The notes under the pieces were generated by a model, which worked only from the letters and a program-made list of their open reading frames with translations, was not told the origin of the DNA and did no database searches. Of a stretch of DNA of 64,000 bases, positions 12,601-23,889 are shown in pieces. The position numbers and the translations under genes were made by a program. Every line of letters starts with the position of its first letter. Within the stretch, counting starts at the first letter, position 1. This stretch comes from Ligustrum vulgare (taxonomy: Eukaryota; Streptophyta; Magnoliopsida; Lamiales; Oleaceae), in contig OY743183.1 in NCBI GenBank assembly GCA_963555705.1, positions 48,721,466-48,785,465 of the forward strand, read 5' to 3'.

Positions 12601-12844
12601 CAAAATTTCTTTTTCAATGACATTAAACTGGAATCTTCTAGGAATGAGGAATAATCTCAAAGTTTATTAGTTGAATAAATGAATAAAAACAAAGACTTAA
12701 CTCTCCATTTATAGGGGTCAATAAAATATAAAATATAGTCTAAATTAACTAGAAAAGCATAAAATCTAGGAAAGTTGCACTGATGTCGCGTAATGAAACC
12801 CTTTTTTGTTATTTGGCACAATGAAAATTTTAATTGCAAAAATG

Positions 12845-14247
12845 TATTGTGGAAAATATCGCAAGTGCACGATATCGCGAACAAGTAGCAAAGTGAACTT
12901 CTAGAGTCCGAAATGTCGATCCCACGAGGACTAACTTACTTGTTACTAGCTTTGATTAATCAGTTTCCAAATTACAAATAAATTTAAAGATTTGGAATAT
13001 TGAAATATTAAAATAGTGAATGAAAGAAAATATGAAAATAAAACAAATGAAAAGATTTGATTTTTGTTTTTGTGAATAAAAAGTGTCGGGACTCACGATT
13101 TCATTCTAGTTTCCGTATTCAATTTCTCATCTCATATTTTCTTTCTAAAGTAGTATTTGATCGAATTCACGATTATATCTAAAATTCCCCTCTCGAGTTT
13201 AAATTAGTTCATTTAATTAGGTCAACCATATATCTCTATATTAGGTCAGAATAAGCCCTAATTAAACGCATTCAATCATAAAAATTCACAAAGATCACAA
13301 CAATCACAACCATACATCTCTACCCTTTTGTTAAATTGCTGAAATTCATCACGTGGTCTAGGATGTTAACTCACCTCTCGGATTATGAAAACAACCCACA
13401 AAGTCAATGAATTAGTGGCCAATTAATTCATACATTAAGATTGAAAATAAATTCAATACATCAAATTAAAGCATAAACACATGAAAATTGAAATTGAATA
13501 ATTAAACTAAGATTACATCGTTTGCACCAACAATAGTTAGTTACACATAATTAAATAAATATAAGAAGGTGTAAAAAGAACATAACCAAATTCTAGAAAT
13601 AAGTTGAGAAGAGGAAAGAATTCTTGCACCAAGATCTAATCTTCAACTCAAGTTCTTGATTTCTTCTTTGGTTTCTTGAAATTCCTCCTTGATTTCTTCT
13701 TTGGTTTCTTGAAATTCCTCCTTGATTTCTTGTAGAATGTAGATGAATAATGAATTGGGGCTCCTTCTAGGTTAAAATATGTTTTTTTATAATTTAGAAG
13801 TCAAAAAAGTGGTTTTAATCCTTATTAGACTTGAAAACAAATGGAAAAAATCAAGGAAAAAACCAAAAATTCGTAAAAACCCATATAGCGGGCCGCGGAA
13901 AACAGGGCCCCACGGTTGGAATTCTGATCCGTCATGCGAACTTCAAACGCACATAACTTTTGATTTACAACTCTGATTTGTGCACCGTTTGTTGCACTCG
14001 ACTCTAAATTCAATTATCTTTCTAATGATATATTATGGGCTCCATGGAGATATTTGTACTGAAAGTTATGCACTAATCTCTTCACATACTCCGCACATGA
14101 TTTCCTCGTTTTGCTTCAATTACTTCCAAATTCGAGTTTTTCCTAAAAAAAATGAAAATAAATAAACAATTAAGCAACATCAAACTCTAAAATACTGACA
14201 ATTGTGTAAATATGAGATTAAAATAAGTACTAAAAATGTACTTATCA
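12845..14247 (-). mobile_element. Solo LTR related to the Tat/Athila-like element (copy 1)
   Basis: Bounded by a 5-bp target duplication AAATG (12840-12844 and 14248-14252). The left end reads TATTGTGGAAAATATCGCAA and the right end GTACTTATCA. The left 120 bp align with the LTR at 46004 (shared ATCGCAAG, ACGATATCGC, CCCACGAGGACT), so it belongs to the same lineage and orientation. The outer dinucleotide is TA where the relative has TG, apparently a point mutation. It contains a 39-bp tandem repeat (TTGATTTCTTCTTTGGTTTC) near 13650-13735 and a GC-rich patch (GCGGGCCGCGG) near 13890. Confidence 0.85.
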
Positions 14248-14252
14248 AAATG

Positions 14253-15139
14253 TCATCTTCAAGTAAATGCATTGTAAAGATAACATACTACGAAACTGGA
14301 TATCCAATATGAATTTCAAAAATAGGGTAGGATGAAGAAGGATCCTGTTAATTCCATTATGCCATGAATTCAAACTCAAGACTGAAGAAATCCATAAGGA
14401 TCTTAACTGTCCATACCCAAACAAACCTGATACTTCATCTCCGACCATAATGTACAACTGATAATAAAAAAAAAAACCCGAATTGGAAACAATTTTGAAT
14501 TGTTCGTACCAAATTCTGTGAAGCTTTTAAAATGTCAAAGGAGGTGACCAATACTCTGAAACTTTCCCTGGTTCACAACTCAGACCATATAATTCTCTTT
14601 CCCTAGTCTCGATATATAAGTCTGAATCGATCAATTCTTGGAACCATATATTACAACATTGCACCCTGTGATCCATAATAATCATCAGGTAATATTATAT
14701 TCATCATTCATTTTATGGTTTTTGTGTTTTATCTGATGCATTCTTCTGGATATAATCCTTAACACCTCTAAAATTGTTTACGGGTATATGCAACCTACAT
14801 AAAAAAGAATTTAATGGAATGCCAATATATATTGCTCACCAAAGGATTAAAATCAATCTGATTTTCCCAATCAAGCATTATTCATTATCAATTTCGAATA
14901 TTAATCTGAAAGTTCACAGGTGGATTCACAATACAACTATGTAATCTCCTATTTGGCAATGAATACACGTCGAGAAGCGAGAGATCAGTAGCTCCACACC
15001 GTGCAGCAAAAGGTACGTTGATCACTTCTCCTCTGAAATTGAGTGTATTAGTGTACAATGATATACATTTGAAGTTCCCAGTTTTTGACATCCCATTCTA
15101 TTGTTGTATGTCAAATCTTTCTCAATTGGATCTTGATCA
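14253..15139. other. Intergenic, nothing recognised
   Basis: No supported gene. Short frames on the minus strand (14245-14457, 14888-15091) have no recognised motif. The right part may include decayed upstream sequence of the tubulin fragment, but I cannot align it. Confidence 0.4.
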
Positions 15140-15415
15140 TTTTGAACCAAGGAGATTTGGTTTTAGTAGAACCAACACAGCAGTGGCTAAAGTGTTTTCA
15201 TGCATCGATTACAAATTCAATCTCATGTGTGCCAAGATTGCATTTGTTCACTTATACGTTGGTGAATGAATGGAGGAAGGTGAGTTCATTGAAGCTCATG
15301 AAGATTTAGCTGCCCTCGAGAAAGATTATGAAGAAGTTGTGATGAGGGAGGTGTTGATGATGAACGCAACATTGAAGATTATGAAGTTAGTCAGCATCTA
15401 GTAAGTTCATCCAAC
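15140..15415 (+). pseudogene. TUA: Alpha-tubulin C-terminal pseudogene (copy 1)
   Basis: Alpha-tubulin is the microtubule subunit. The translation has VAKVFSCIDYKFNLMCAKIA, then FVHLYVGE, a stop, MEEGEFIEAHEDLAALEKDY and EEV, matching the tubulin C-terminus ([35 protein letters not shown]...). Damage includes GGA to TGA directly after YVGE (15267-15269), Trp to Leu before YVGE, a frameshift upstream (a GGDLV-like piece lies in another frame at 15150) and another in the acidic tail, where VDDERNIEDYE sits out of frame. Only about 90 of ~450 residues remain. The 3' flank looks like a decayed 3' UTR. Confidence 0.85.
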
Positions 15416-15708
15416 TGTGAGAATTGGGCTATTGCTCTTCTTGTTTGTGTAATACCATGTCATGTGAATGGATGTTCTCAAACTTCTGGGATTGCAAATT
15501 TTGGGACTTAGTTTGTTTATTATGAAACCTGAAATATAACTATGCATCTATTGAGTTAATAGAATCACTTTATGACTTATGACATTTGAATTTTGTTTTA
15601 TCCACTCACGTGTTAAGGTTAAACTGGCTATGCATTAAGCTCTAAGAATTGAAACATAAAATAACATTGAGGAATTTTACGTTAGAGCAAAATGTCTTTA
15701 TTGTAAAA

Positions 15709-15864
15709 AATGATGTCTTTGTTTACAACATAATAAAGCTTTCATTTGAGTGCCATGGAAATTGAGAAGCATCAACGCCTAATCTGGAAATGATGTCTTT
15801 GTTTATAGCATAATAAAACATTCATTTGAGTGTCATGGGAACTAAGAAGCATCAACGCCTAATT
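15709..15864. repeat. 80-bp tandem repeat, two units (copy 1)
   Basis: Two units share AATGATGTCTTTGTTTA, CATAATAAA, CATTTGAGTG, CATGG and GAAGCATCAACGCCTAAT. Units are 15709-15788 and 15789-15864. Function unknown. Confidence 0.8.
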
Positions 15865-17572
15865 TTTAACTTCATTTTTTCGGAGATTAATTTATTTAAG
15901 AAGGAAGATACTATTTTTATTAGAATTTGCATCACAGTGGAGTAGCAGAGAGTTATCTATTTATATGAATACTAGGTATATAGGAGGACTCTCGAGGGGA
16001 GAGAGGGGGAGATTATCGATTGTCAAGATATTGAATCAAGAAGAACAAAACTTACTTATATTGAATGGACTGGTTTTTTAAGAAAGTTCCAATGAATATT
16101 ACATGTCTTGTATCTGATATAATTTCCTTGTGAAATCCTATTACTACCCTTGATATAAAACATATAATTGATTCAACAATATTTGATTAGTTATAAAATT
16201 ACATTGGGGAGAGAAACAAAAGTTCAACCAACTTGAGTTTCCAAACAAGGTTGTTTCATATCCTAGTCTCAGACCAACACTTCAAAATTTAGAGCTGTTG
16301 ATACAAAAAAGTGTGACGACATAGCAATCTACCATCCTAGAAAACAAAGCAAAAACTTCAATAAATAATGGTATCAGCCACATGTGTTCTACTAAATCAC
16401 CTTCGATGTTCCTGAATATTATATATATATATATATATCTTGCGTGTCTTCACCATCTCCTTGCTTTCAACATTGCAAGCATCCTTCTCGATGACGCTTA
16501 TTATCTTCATGACAATTTGGAATTCGATGACTTTATGCATGATGTGGTTTTGCTTTTGCAGTTGTTGGTTAGAGAGAGAAAGAGAGGACTATCACTACCA
16601 TTTCTTCTACTTCTGCAACTTTGGTTTCTTCTTCAGTGGGTTTTCTTCTTGATCTGGCTATTCGATTTCAGGTTCCAATTGGACAAGTTCGGGTTGTAGT
16701 GGAGCTAAGGAAGCAAGAGCATATCACTTTCTGGCCATGGAGATTTGGGAAGAAAAGATGGGGTTAGAGTTTCAAAGATTTTGCTCCCACCTCCAGGATT
16801 GATTCAAAATTAGAATGGGAGGGTTGAGGAAGATGATTATGCCCCGCAGAGAAAAGAATCGAGTAGAGAAAGATTTGAGGAATTACATGTTGCCCGAAAA
16901 TCAAAACGGTTGGGCTTTTTGTTGGGGGTGGCATAATTGAATGGTAACTGTCCGCTAATTTTTAAACCAATTCCATGTTCTTGGTGAACTTGAAAAATGC
17001 GGAAAAATCGATAGACAATTAAGTTTATAATAAAAATTGGTCAGAATCTTAGTTGTCTTTATCAATATATAAATATATCATTTTCTATGTAAATTGATGG
17101 AAATTTTGAATATTTTCAATTTTCTCTGAATAATGTGAGGGTAAAAATTTCAATGATCACTATACTTGGTGTAGTGATCGGAAATTATCCGTTATTTTTT
17201 TAAATAAAATATTTTTAAATTCTTAAAGATGTGTCGCTACTGCTTCTCCCATTTATTTTAAAAATGTGCTCATCTAGCCATTTTTAAGTGAAATTTTATT
17301 TATTTAAAAACCTTAGTCAAACTCCAATTTTACTAAAAATATTCCAAGATCACTATTTATATTTTAAGCCCAATTTTTAATTATTTTAAGTCCAAGATCA
17401 CCTTGCTCCTCTATAACTCTGTTGAACCAGTCACCAGACTTGAGGGTTGAGAAATGAGAATGGTAGTCCACTTACCGTGACAACTACTGAAAGCTTGAAG
17501 TCTTGAACGGTCAGCCTTGTCTTTGAGCCTTTTAATACTTTTACTTAATGCTTTTTATTTATGATATCTCAT
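15865..17572. other. Intergenic to the duplication junction
   Basis: No convincing gene. A (TA)n microsatellite near 16420-16439 is longer than in copy 2 and changes the short open frames that follow it (16382-16699), which have no recognised motif. A small palindrome, GATCACTA / TAGTGATC, lies near 17155-17180. The stretch ends at the duplication breakpoint. Confidence 0.5.
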
Positions 17573-18397
17573 GAGGTAAAGGTAAGAATCTACTTATTTT
17601 AGGATTGGGTTAAATTTTAGTAATTTTATATATTGGCTTAAATGTGAAAATTTATGGATGGGGAAGGTTTATTTTAGTACAATGGACTATTAGTTCATGT
17701 TAAGTGAAAGGAATAATGGATGAATTTTAGAGTTGAATTAGTAGATTATATTGGATATTTAAGCTAAATTAAATGTATTAAGCCTGTGTTAATTAGTTTT
17801 CATGTGAAAATATTTGATATGGTGGAGCTTATTATTAAAATATTAGAAGATTAGTATACCCATGTATCTAAGTTCATGCATTGGCTAATTTTTGAGCTAT
17901 TGGAAAGGAGAGTTTGGTATATATGTGCATTCTCTTTGAGTTATATGGTGAATAATTAGCTATTATATGATATTTTCATGTGGAATTGGGAATGGGAAAG
18001 AGAAGAAGTTTATTTTGGTTGTTAATTAACTAACAAAATGGTTTGGGAATTGGAGTCTTAATCTTTGTTTTTATGGTAAATATTAATGTTTTAGATGTTA
18101 AATAAATTCTATAAAATAGCTTAAAATGAAAAGCAAATTAATGGAATTGTGAATGTTATGTGTGGTCATTAGTTGGCAAGGAAATAAAGAAAAGATCGGT
18201 TATAAAGTTTGGGCGACTACAATAAAGGAATTAAGTTGGGGATTTTAGTGAACGGAATGGAAAAAGTTACAAATTTTGTCAATTGATTTCTCATGGTTTA
18301 ATAGGATGTGCTTTAATACAAAAGATTTATTTTATGATTCCAGGAGATGATGTGGAGATTTAAAGAGGCCTATCAGCTGTGCTAGATTTCAACCAAT

Positions 18398-18481
18398 AAC
18401 TCTGTGAGTAGAAAAGTTATTCTTTTAAAAACTTAAAAGAACTCTGTGAGTAGAAAAGTTATTCTTTTAAAAACTTAAAAG
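18398..18481. repeat. Perfect 42-bp tandem duplication
   Basis: Two exact 42-bp units begin AACTCTGTGAGTAGAAAAGT (18398-18439 and 18440-18481) inside the LTR. Confidence 0.9.
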
Positions 18482-18709
18482 AATTTATGTTATGCAAGTT
18501 TTCTATTACTTTGATTTTTTTTAAATTACAAATGATTTTGAAATAAATGGCTTTTAGCATGTTTATCAAGGAAAATATTTTATAATTACACTTGCTCAAG
18601 CATGATGGTTTCAATATCACGTTTTATGAATATGATTAGTCAAGTTGAGTATGTATGATTTCAAAATCACCAGAAGTACCCGATGTGGTTATCTATTCTT
18701 CTGTTAGTG

Positions 18710-18920
18710 CACGGAGGGGGCCTTGGGCCCGTGTACTAGCGGATATTATTTGAAATTTTAAGGCTCTGTCACGGAAGGGGCCTATGGCCCGTGTTCAGAT
18801 GATCTTAAGATCCGCTCTTATGCACGGAGGGGGCCTATGGCCCGTGTGTAAGGGTGTATATATGAGGTCTTTGGGACCCACTTTTGTACCCAGAGGGGCT
18901 TTGGGCCGGGTACGGAGGTG
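18710..18920. repeat. Array of GC-rich hairpin repeats in the LTR
   Basis: Four units of the type CACGGAGGGGGCC-TATGGCCCGTG lie near 18711, 18769, 18822 and 18890. Each can fold on itself through GGGCC/GGCCC and CACGG/CCGTG. They are separated by AT-richer spacers. The homologous LTR at 26441 has only one degraded unit (near 27410-27440). Confidence 0.8.
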
Positions 18921-19877
18921 CTTAGCAGTCTACGCGCGTATGACTAGATACAGATTTAAGATGATTTAGTTGGGTACCTTTGGTGTGATTTTCTTATGCA
19001 TTACAGTTTATCAGTTATGCTACAGATGATTATTCCATGATCTTTATGATTATTCTTAGCATGTATGATTTGATTTAAAGTGACAAAAGCTTATGAAATA
19101 AATTATGTTTTCAGAAATGGTTTATAAAATACTTTTATTTCAGAAATTCCACTCACTGAGTCACCAGCTCATGTTTTTCCCCACTTTTACTGTATAGGAA
19201 GAAATAAGATTTTCAGCAGCATCGAAGGAGCATTTGCAGCTCTCGAGGAGCTTCGTAACATTGTCATTTGTATGAGTTACTTTGGTAAGCTCTTAGGAGA
19301 CATATTCTAGGAAGATGCATTGGAATATGCAGTTATTCTATATAAGTAATATTCTTTATCAGGAATGTGTCTGATGATGATGTATTTTGGATTATGTATA
19401 TATAAAGAAGTAGGTTAGGAATTGTAGTTATTAAATTACGTCAGTTGTCTTGATTGGAAGATTTGAAAAGTGATATAGTTATTTATGATTGCATGTCTGA
19501 GGATTTGTTATTATTTTACAGATTGGTTAAGTCAATAGTATAGAGGAGACTCTGTCAAAATTTTATAAATTCTTGTGGGATTAAAATTATTTATAGTAAA
19601 TATTGAAAGTTAAAGACAGATCAAGATTGCCTTGGTGGTGGGTCCAACATCTAGTTGCCACCTGTCATCGGCGCACGTCACGTTTCAGATCCAGTAGGGT
19701 GATCTGGGACGGATCGTGACACATAATCTCTCTCTTTACAATATTATGACAGGCATGGGCAACCCCCATTAAAACAATAGACTCGAAAGTTTTGGAAACG
19801 TACAAAGTCACTGAAAAATATCTGACAACTATTACAAAGTTCTTAAGTTGTATATACAAAAAAAACATATCTGAAAA

Positions 19878-20010
19878 GTTTGGCAAACACGTTTATAAAC
19901 ATGTTTTTTCCTACACAATTCTCTAAATCACTTTTTAACTACACATATTTTCTCTCTCCATTTTTCAACCATACATTTTATCTAAAAACATAAAAAAACA
20001 TGTTTTTAGG
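19878..20010. mobile_element. Tourist-like MITE fragment
   Basis: It resembles the interior of the MITE at 4892-5249 (GTTTATAAACATG, CTTTTTAAC-ACACAT, TTTTCAAC-ACACATTTTA-CTAAAAA) but both ends are not clear. It lies just downstream of the last recognised M49 exon on the minus strand. Confidence 0.5.
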
Positions 20011-20271
20011 GTGAGAAGAGACAAAATAGTATTTTGCACAAAATAATGTACCATGGACTCTTGTTGATTAGATAATACATCCATTTCAGTTTGTCCAATT
20101 GAAATCCATCAGCATTCTGCTCTAACCTGTCTCTTAAAGATGGGTTGCTGTACCAAACCTGTTATATGAAGAGAGAAACGACCAAAAACAATATGATGGA
20201 AACTGGATCACGAGATATGTCAAATCAATATTTTTGTAAAGTCTATAGATGGTGAAATCAATTAGGCATAA

Positions 20272-20945
20272 TGATGTAGTATTATTTTAGGATTTAATTA
20301 CTATTAATGATTAGGATTCCTAGTATTTATAGGAAATTTTGTTATTTAGCCCTAGTTTGAACCCCATTATAACGAGTTTTTGGAGAAAATGTATTTGGAG
20401 TAGTGGTTTTTTTGAAGAATGTGGTTAAAAAGTAAGGAGTTTTTTTTTTTTTTTAATTTACGTGTAATATTATTTTATTGTACAATGCGTGGTTAAAAGT
20501 AAGAGAGAGAAAATTGTGTTAAAATTAAAATGGGGCTCAAACAAGGGCTTAGTTGATAAGGTCTCTACCTCTATTCAGTGAGTTATTAATTTTCTTATTC
20601 TCTTCAGAAATTAATTTCTTTTACTTAGTCTACTGAAATTAGGAGATTACATCTTCTTCCAATGCCTATATAAGAAAATTACACTAGAGCATTTTCTTGT
20701 TTTGACAAGATTTAATTTTCGATGTCACAAAGAATTGGTATCGGAGCAAGGTTTTGCCTTTAGCTAATGGCCACATATGGTGGTAGTGGCATGCATCTTC
20801 ACAACAAAGATCGAGGTTTCAAAAACATAGAGTTACAAGCCAAAATATTCAAATGGAGGAACATATTCAAATTCAAAATTAAGTAATCCAAAATTTTGTC
20901 TACAATTCCCATCCAATTTCTCCTCGTCACTATCTGTTGTACAGA
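20272..20945 (+). mobile_element. Partial chromovirus-like LTR element
   Basis: It starts TGATGTAGTATTATTTTAGG (compare TGATGTAGGAC of 2728) and the LTR ends near 20729 (GTCACA). A primer site, TTGGTATCGGAGCAAGG (20735), is followed by about 200 bp of leader resembling the 2728 element. There is no second LTR and no coding region. A 200-bp MITE (20349-20548) is nested in the LTR. Confidence 0.65.
20349..20548. mobile_element. Tourist-like MITE nested in an LTR
   Basis: Inverted ends GCCCTAGTTTGAACCCC and GGGGCTCAAACAAGGGC, flanked by TTA at 20346-20348 and 20549-20551; exactly 200 bp. The inner part has inverted GTGGTTAAAA-type motifs. Confidence 0.82.
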
Positions 20946-21084
20946 AGAAAATATGAATAAAGATACTAATATCCTGCATATATGCTATTCAAAATACCTG
21001 CAGACAGAAAATTTCATCCATAATTTTAGCAGCTTTAATAAGAAACTTTAGAGCTTCCTTGTCAGAATCACTGAGCCCCTTCAA

Positions 21085-21866
21085 CTGTATCAAAAACCAA
21101 GAAAAAGAAACTATGAACTGCCATATCTGAGGAGGTTGCTAAATATTTGAATGTAAACAAATTCTTCTCCATATATTCTCCATACATGGGGGACATAGAT
21201 ATTCCAAGGTGTGAGGGGAGCAAACAAGCGGTCTATTAATTCTTGGGCAGGATTTAAACATAGTTACTACAATAATAATTTGTAGTTATATATTTTCATT
21301 TCATTTTTCACTTATTTCACCTGACGAAATAGAAATAAAACAGTTAACTTGATTATTTGCAATTTGGTATCTATGGAACTAAAGCATTGATATTAAGTTA
21401 GAAGATAATAGAAAATGTGACCTTACGTAATGTTTTTATTAGATTAATTTATTGAACTCATCTTAAAAATTAAGTAATTAGCAATGGGCCAAGGACGACA
21501 ATTTTTTTTTATTTAAATTTAGCTTTCAACACTCCTATTCAATACAAACTAGCTTTTATAAGTAGTTAGCAATGGGCAAAGGAGGACACATTTTTTTATT
21601 TAAATTTAGCTTTCAACACTCCTACTCAATACAAACTAGCTTTTAAAACGTGTTCAAATTGATAAATTTATATTGAGTCTTCAACAGATGATGTCTCTGA
21701 TAGGCTCCAACGGCACAAGAACATTTACATTCAGTTTGTTTGAGTATGGGGAGCTATATTTGTGAAGTTCATGTAATAAACAAAGTAGGTGCCGATAATA
21801 ACTGTATAGGGTGAACATTTCTGTTAATTTCATTGAAAAATCGAGATAGGGTTTGAGGAAAAATTA
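21085..21866. other. Intron sequence with a tandem repeat
   Basis: It contains a two-unit direct repeat (about 21476-21648) sharing TTAGCAATGGGC, AAGGA-GAC, ATTTAAATTTAGCTTTCAAC and AATACAAACTAGCTTTTA. No other signal. Confidence 0.6.
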
Positions 21867-22378
21867 GGTAGCGTTCTGTTTGTATTTTATTTTGTATTTT
21901 TATTTTCGAAAATGTTTTATATTTCCTGTTTTTATTTTTGTTTTTAAATTTGCTGAAAACGCTTTTGATTTGTCATTTCTGAAAATTGTTTTTGAAAATA
22001 AAAAGCAGGAAAACACATTCTGTTTGAAATTTTGTAGAATACTACTTAAATTATTTTTAATTAATTTGCTTGCAGAATACTACTGACTCAAACTTAAATT
22101 TTCTTTCACAATACACTGAAAACATGATTACATACAACACACTAATGTAAGCATTAAGAGTCTATATTAACACAGCTTGATCGGGTTCAGGATTTGAGAA
22201 AGATCTAGTTCTATTAAAATTCAAAACATGCAAGTTCTTTCAAAACTACCAGAGTCCATTTATCAAGGCATTTTTTGAAATATAACAACAAGAATTTTCA
22301 ATTAAATTTTTTTTTAATGTTGATATTGAATTCAATAAAACTTTATTTAAGCTTAGTTCTAAGTTAGGATAATTCTCC

Positions 22379-22409
<31 letters not shown>

Positions 22410-22705
22410 TATTTAGGCTTAATTCCAAGTTAGGATAATTCTTTAAAAAAAATTTATATTAAGCTTAGTTCCAAGTTAGGATAATTCTTTTAAAAAAAAA
22501 ATTCCAAAAAGCGTTTTCCGCATTTTGAACATTTTTTGCTGAAATACACAAAAAAGCCCAAAACGAGGTTTTAGTCGTTTTGCTTTTTGTGTACAAATTT
22601 TTTTTTGTTTTTCAAAATGAGTTTTCGAAAATGGTAAAGAGCATTTTTAGTATTTTCGAAAATAAAATTAGAAAACGACATCAAAACAGCAAAGAGAACA
22701 GGGCC
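21867..22705. mobile_element. MITE 1 of an inverted pair
   Basis: Ends are GGTAGCGTTCTGTTTG and CAAAGAGAACAGGGCC, which are imperfect inverted repeats of each other, preceded by TTA. The subterminal sequence is full of TTTTCGAAAA, AAAACG and related motifs. It matches MITE 2 (24017-24854) in reverse over its whole length, including 'AAGTTAGGATAATTCT' blocks and poly-A runs. It is non-coding. Confidence 0.75.
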
Positions 22706-22721
22706 GCCTCTGGAAAGCTTA

Positions 22722-23807
22722 GGCTGCGTTCTCTTTGTGTTTCAGTTTCCTGTTTTCATTTTCGAAAATGTTTTCTGTTTTCCATTTTCTGTGACTTTTT
22801 TCGAAATTGCTGAAAACGCGTTTGGTTTGTTATTTCTGAAAACTGTTTTCGAAAATGAAAAGCTGGAAAACGCGTCCTGTTTAAAATTTTGAAGAAAATT
22901 ATTTCATATTATTTGTGAATATAAATGAAATAAAGATATCATATTTTGAGTTACACAACAAAAATAAATGAAATAACCCCTATCACAAAATTTGGTTATA
23001 CAAAAAAAGTTCAAAAATTCATGTTGCCCTTCTAAAGTAATCTTTCCACATTTGAGTAGTAATTTTCCCTTCTAAAGTAATCGTTCCATTTAATACTTTA
23101 TATAGATACATCCTTCTAGTAAGCACTCATAACGTTTAAAATTTAAGTTTCAATAAAATTTGCAAAAATCAATTTACGTTAATTAATTATGCCCTTACAA
23201 AATAAGTGTCTACAATACAAAAGTAAAAAATAAAGGTTTAATAATTAAGCACATGATACATCATCAGAAAGATGGTTGAATTTGGAGTTCTACGCAAAAA
23301 ACAGAGTGCAATTTGGAGTTGTACATCAAAAGTTATACATGTTTGAAGACAATGACCTATAAAGCAAATACGAAAAGGACTAAATTAAAAGAAAAGTAAA
23401 ATTTGTGAACTAATGTACAACAAAATCTGAAGTTGAGGGACCTAAGTTGCAAATAAATTAGGATATTTTCGAAAAAAATTTCAAAATTTGAGGATTAAAA
23501 TGACAAGTTTTGAAAATCAGGGACCAATAATGTAATTAAAAATGATAAATTTTGACAAATTTCAAATTTTTTTGATTATTTTATTTTATTTATTTTTTTT
23601 TTTAAGTGGAAAACGCGCGTTTTCCGCGTTATCCACTTACAAGGCAAAAATTTTGAAAAACGCGGAAAACGTGATTTTCACGTTTTCCATTTACTTTACA
23701 AATTTTGAAAACGTTTTCGAAAACGTTTTCCGAAAACGATTCAAGAGAACGCGTTTTCGGAAATGGAAAACGGAAAACGGCTGGAAAACGCCAAAGAGAA
23801 CGCAGCC
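22722..23807. mobile_element. MITE 3, between the inverted pair
   Basis: Perfect ends GGCTGCGTTCTCTTTG / CAAAGAGAACGCAGCC, flanked by TTA on both sides (22719-22721, 23808-23810). The ends carry the same AAAACG and TTTTCGAAAA motifs as MITEs 1 and 2, so all three belong to one superfamily (PIF/Harbinger by the TTA target). The ~700-bp interior has no long open frame. Confidence 0.8.
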
Positions 23808-23889
23808 TTAGCACCTCAATATAATTCTTTTCCATTTCATTCAGTAGAAAATATATAAATAAAATTTATATTCTTCAATTGCCAATTTA

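Larger units (their letters stand above)
11898..12844. other. Intergenic; MITE remnants only
   Basis: This stretch between the two solo LTRs holds a foldback MITE (12217-12375) and a truncated Stowaway-like end (from 12429). Otherwise AT-rich sequence without recognised genes; the minus frame at 12657-12884 straddles an LTR edge and is not a gene. Confidence 0.5.
1..17572. repeat. Tandem segmental duplication, copy 1 (3' two thirds)
   Basis: This stretch matches 27072-44641 in the same orientation at offsets of 27069-27072. By eye I find no difference in 1-5075 and about forty substitutions plus a few small indels in 5076-17572. The match stops after 17572/44641. With a period of about 27071 the other boundary falls at 17573, so copy 1 should begin about 9.5 kb left of the window and abut copy 2 head to tail. 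Shared solo LTRs with the same target-site duplications show that copying happened after those insertions. Confidence 0.95.
17573..19721 (-). mobile_element. LTR of family A, truncated at the duplication junction
   Basis: Read on the minus strand it starts TGTCACGATCCGTCCCAG at 19721 and aligns with the LTR at 26441: shared CCTTGGTGGTGGGTCCA, ATCGGCGCACG, CTTTGGGACCCAC and the GAGGTAA block. The homology reaches only to what corresponds to about 28390 in the other copy, so the last ~400 bp are missing, and the left edge is the tandem-duplication breakpoint. It is clearly diverged from the 26441 LTR. It replaces the 3' exons expected for the copy-2 NUDT3-like gene. Confidence 0.75.

Noticed and set aside
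16382..16699. 105-codon plus frame with hydrophobic stretches
   Set aside because: It starts across a (TA)n microsatellite, is shortened to 60 codons in copy 2, and has no recognised motif.
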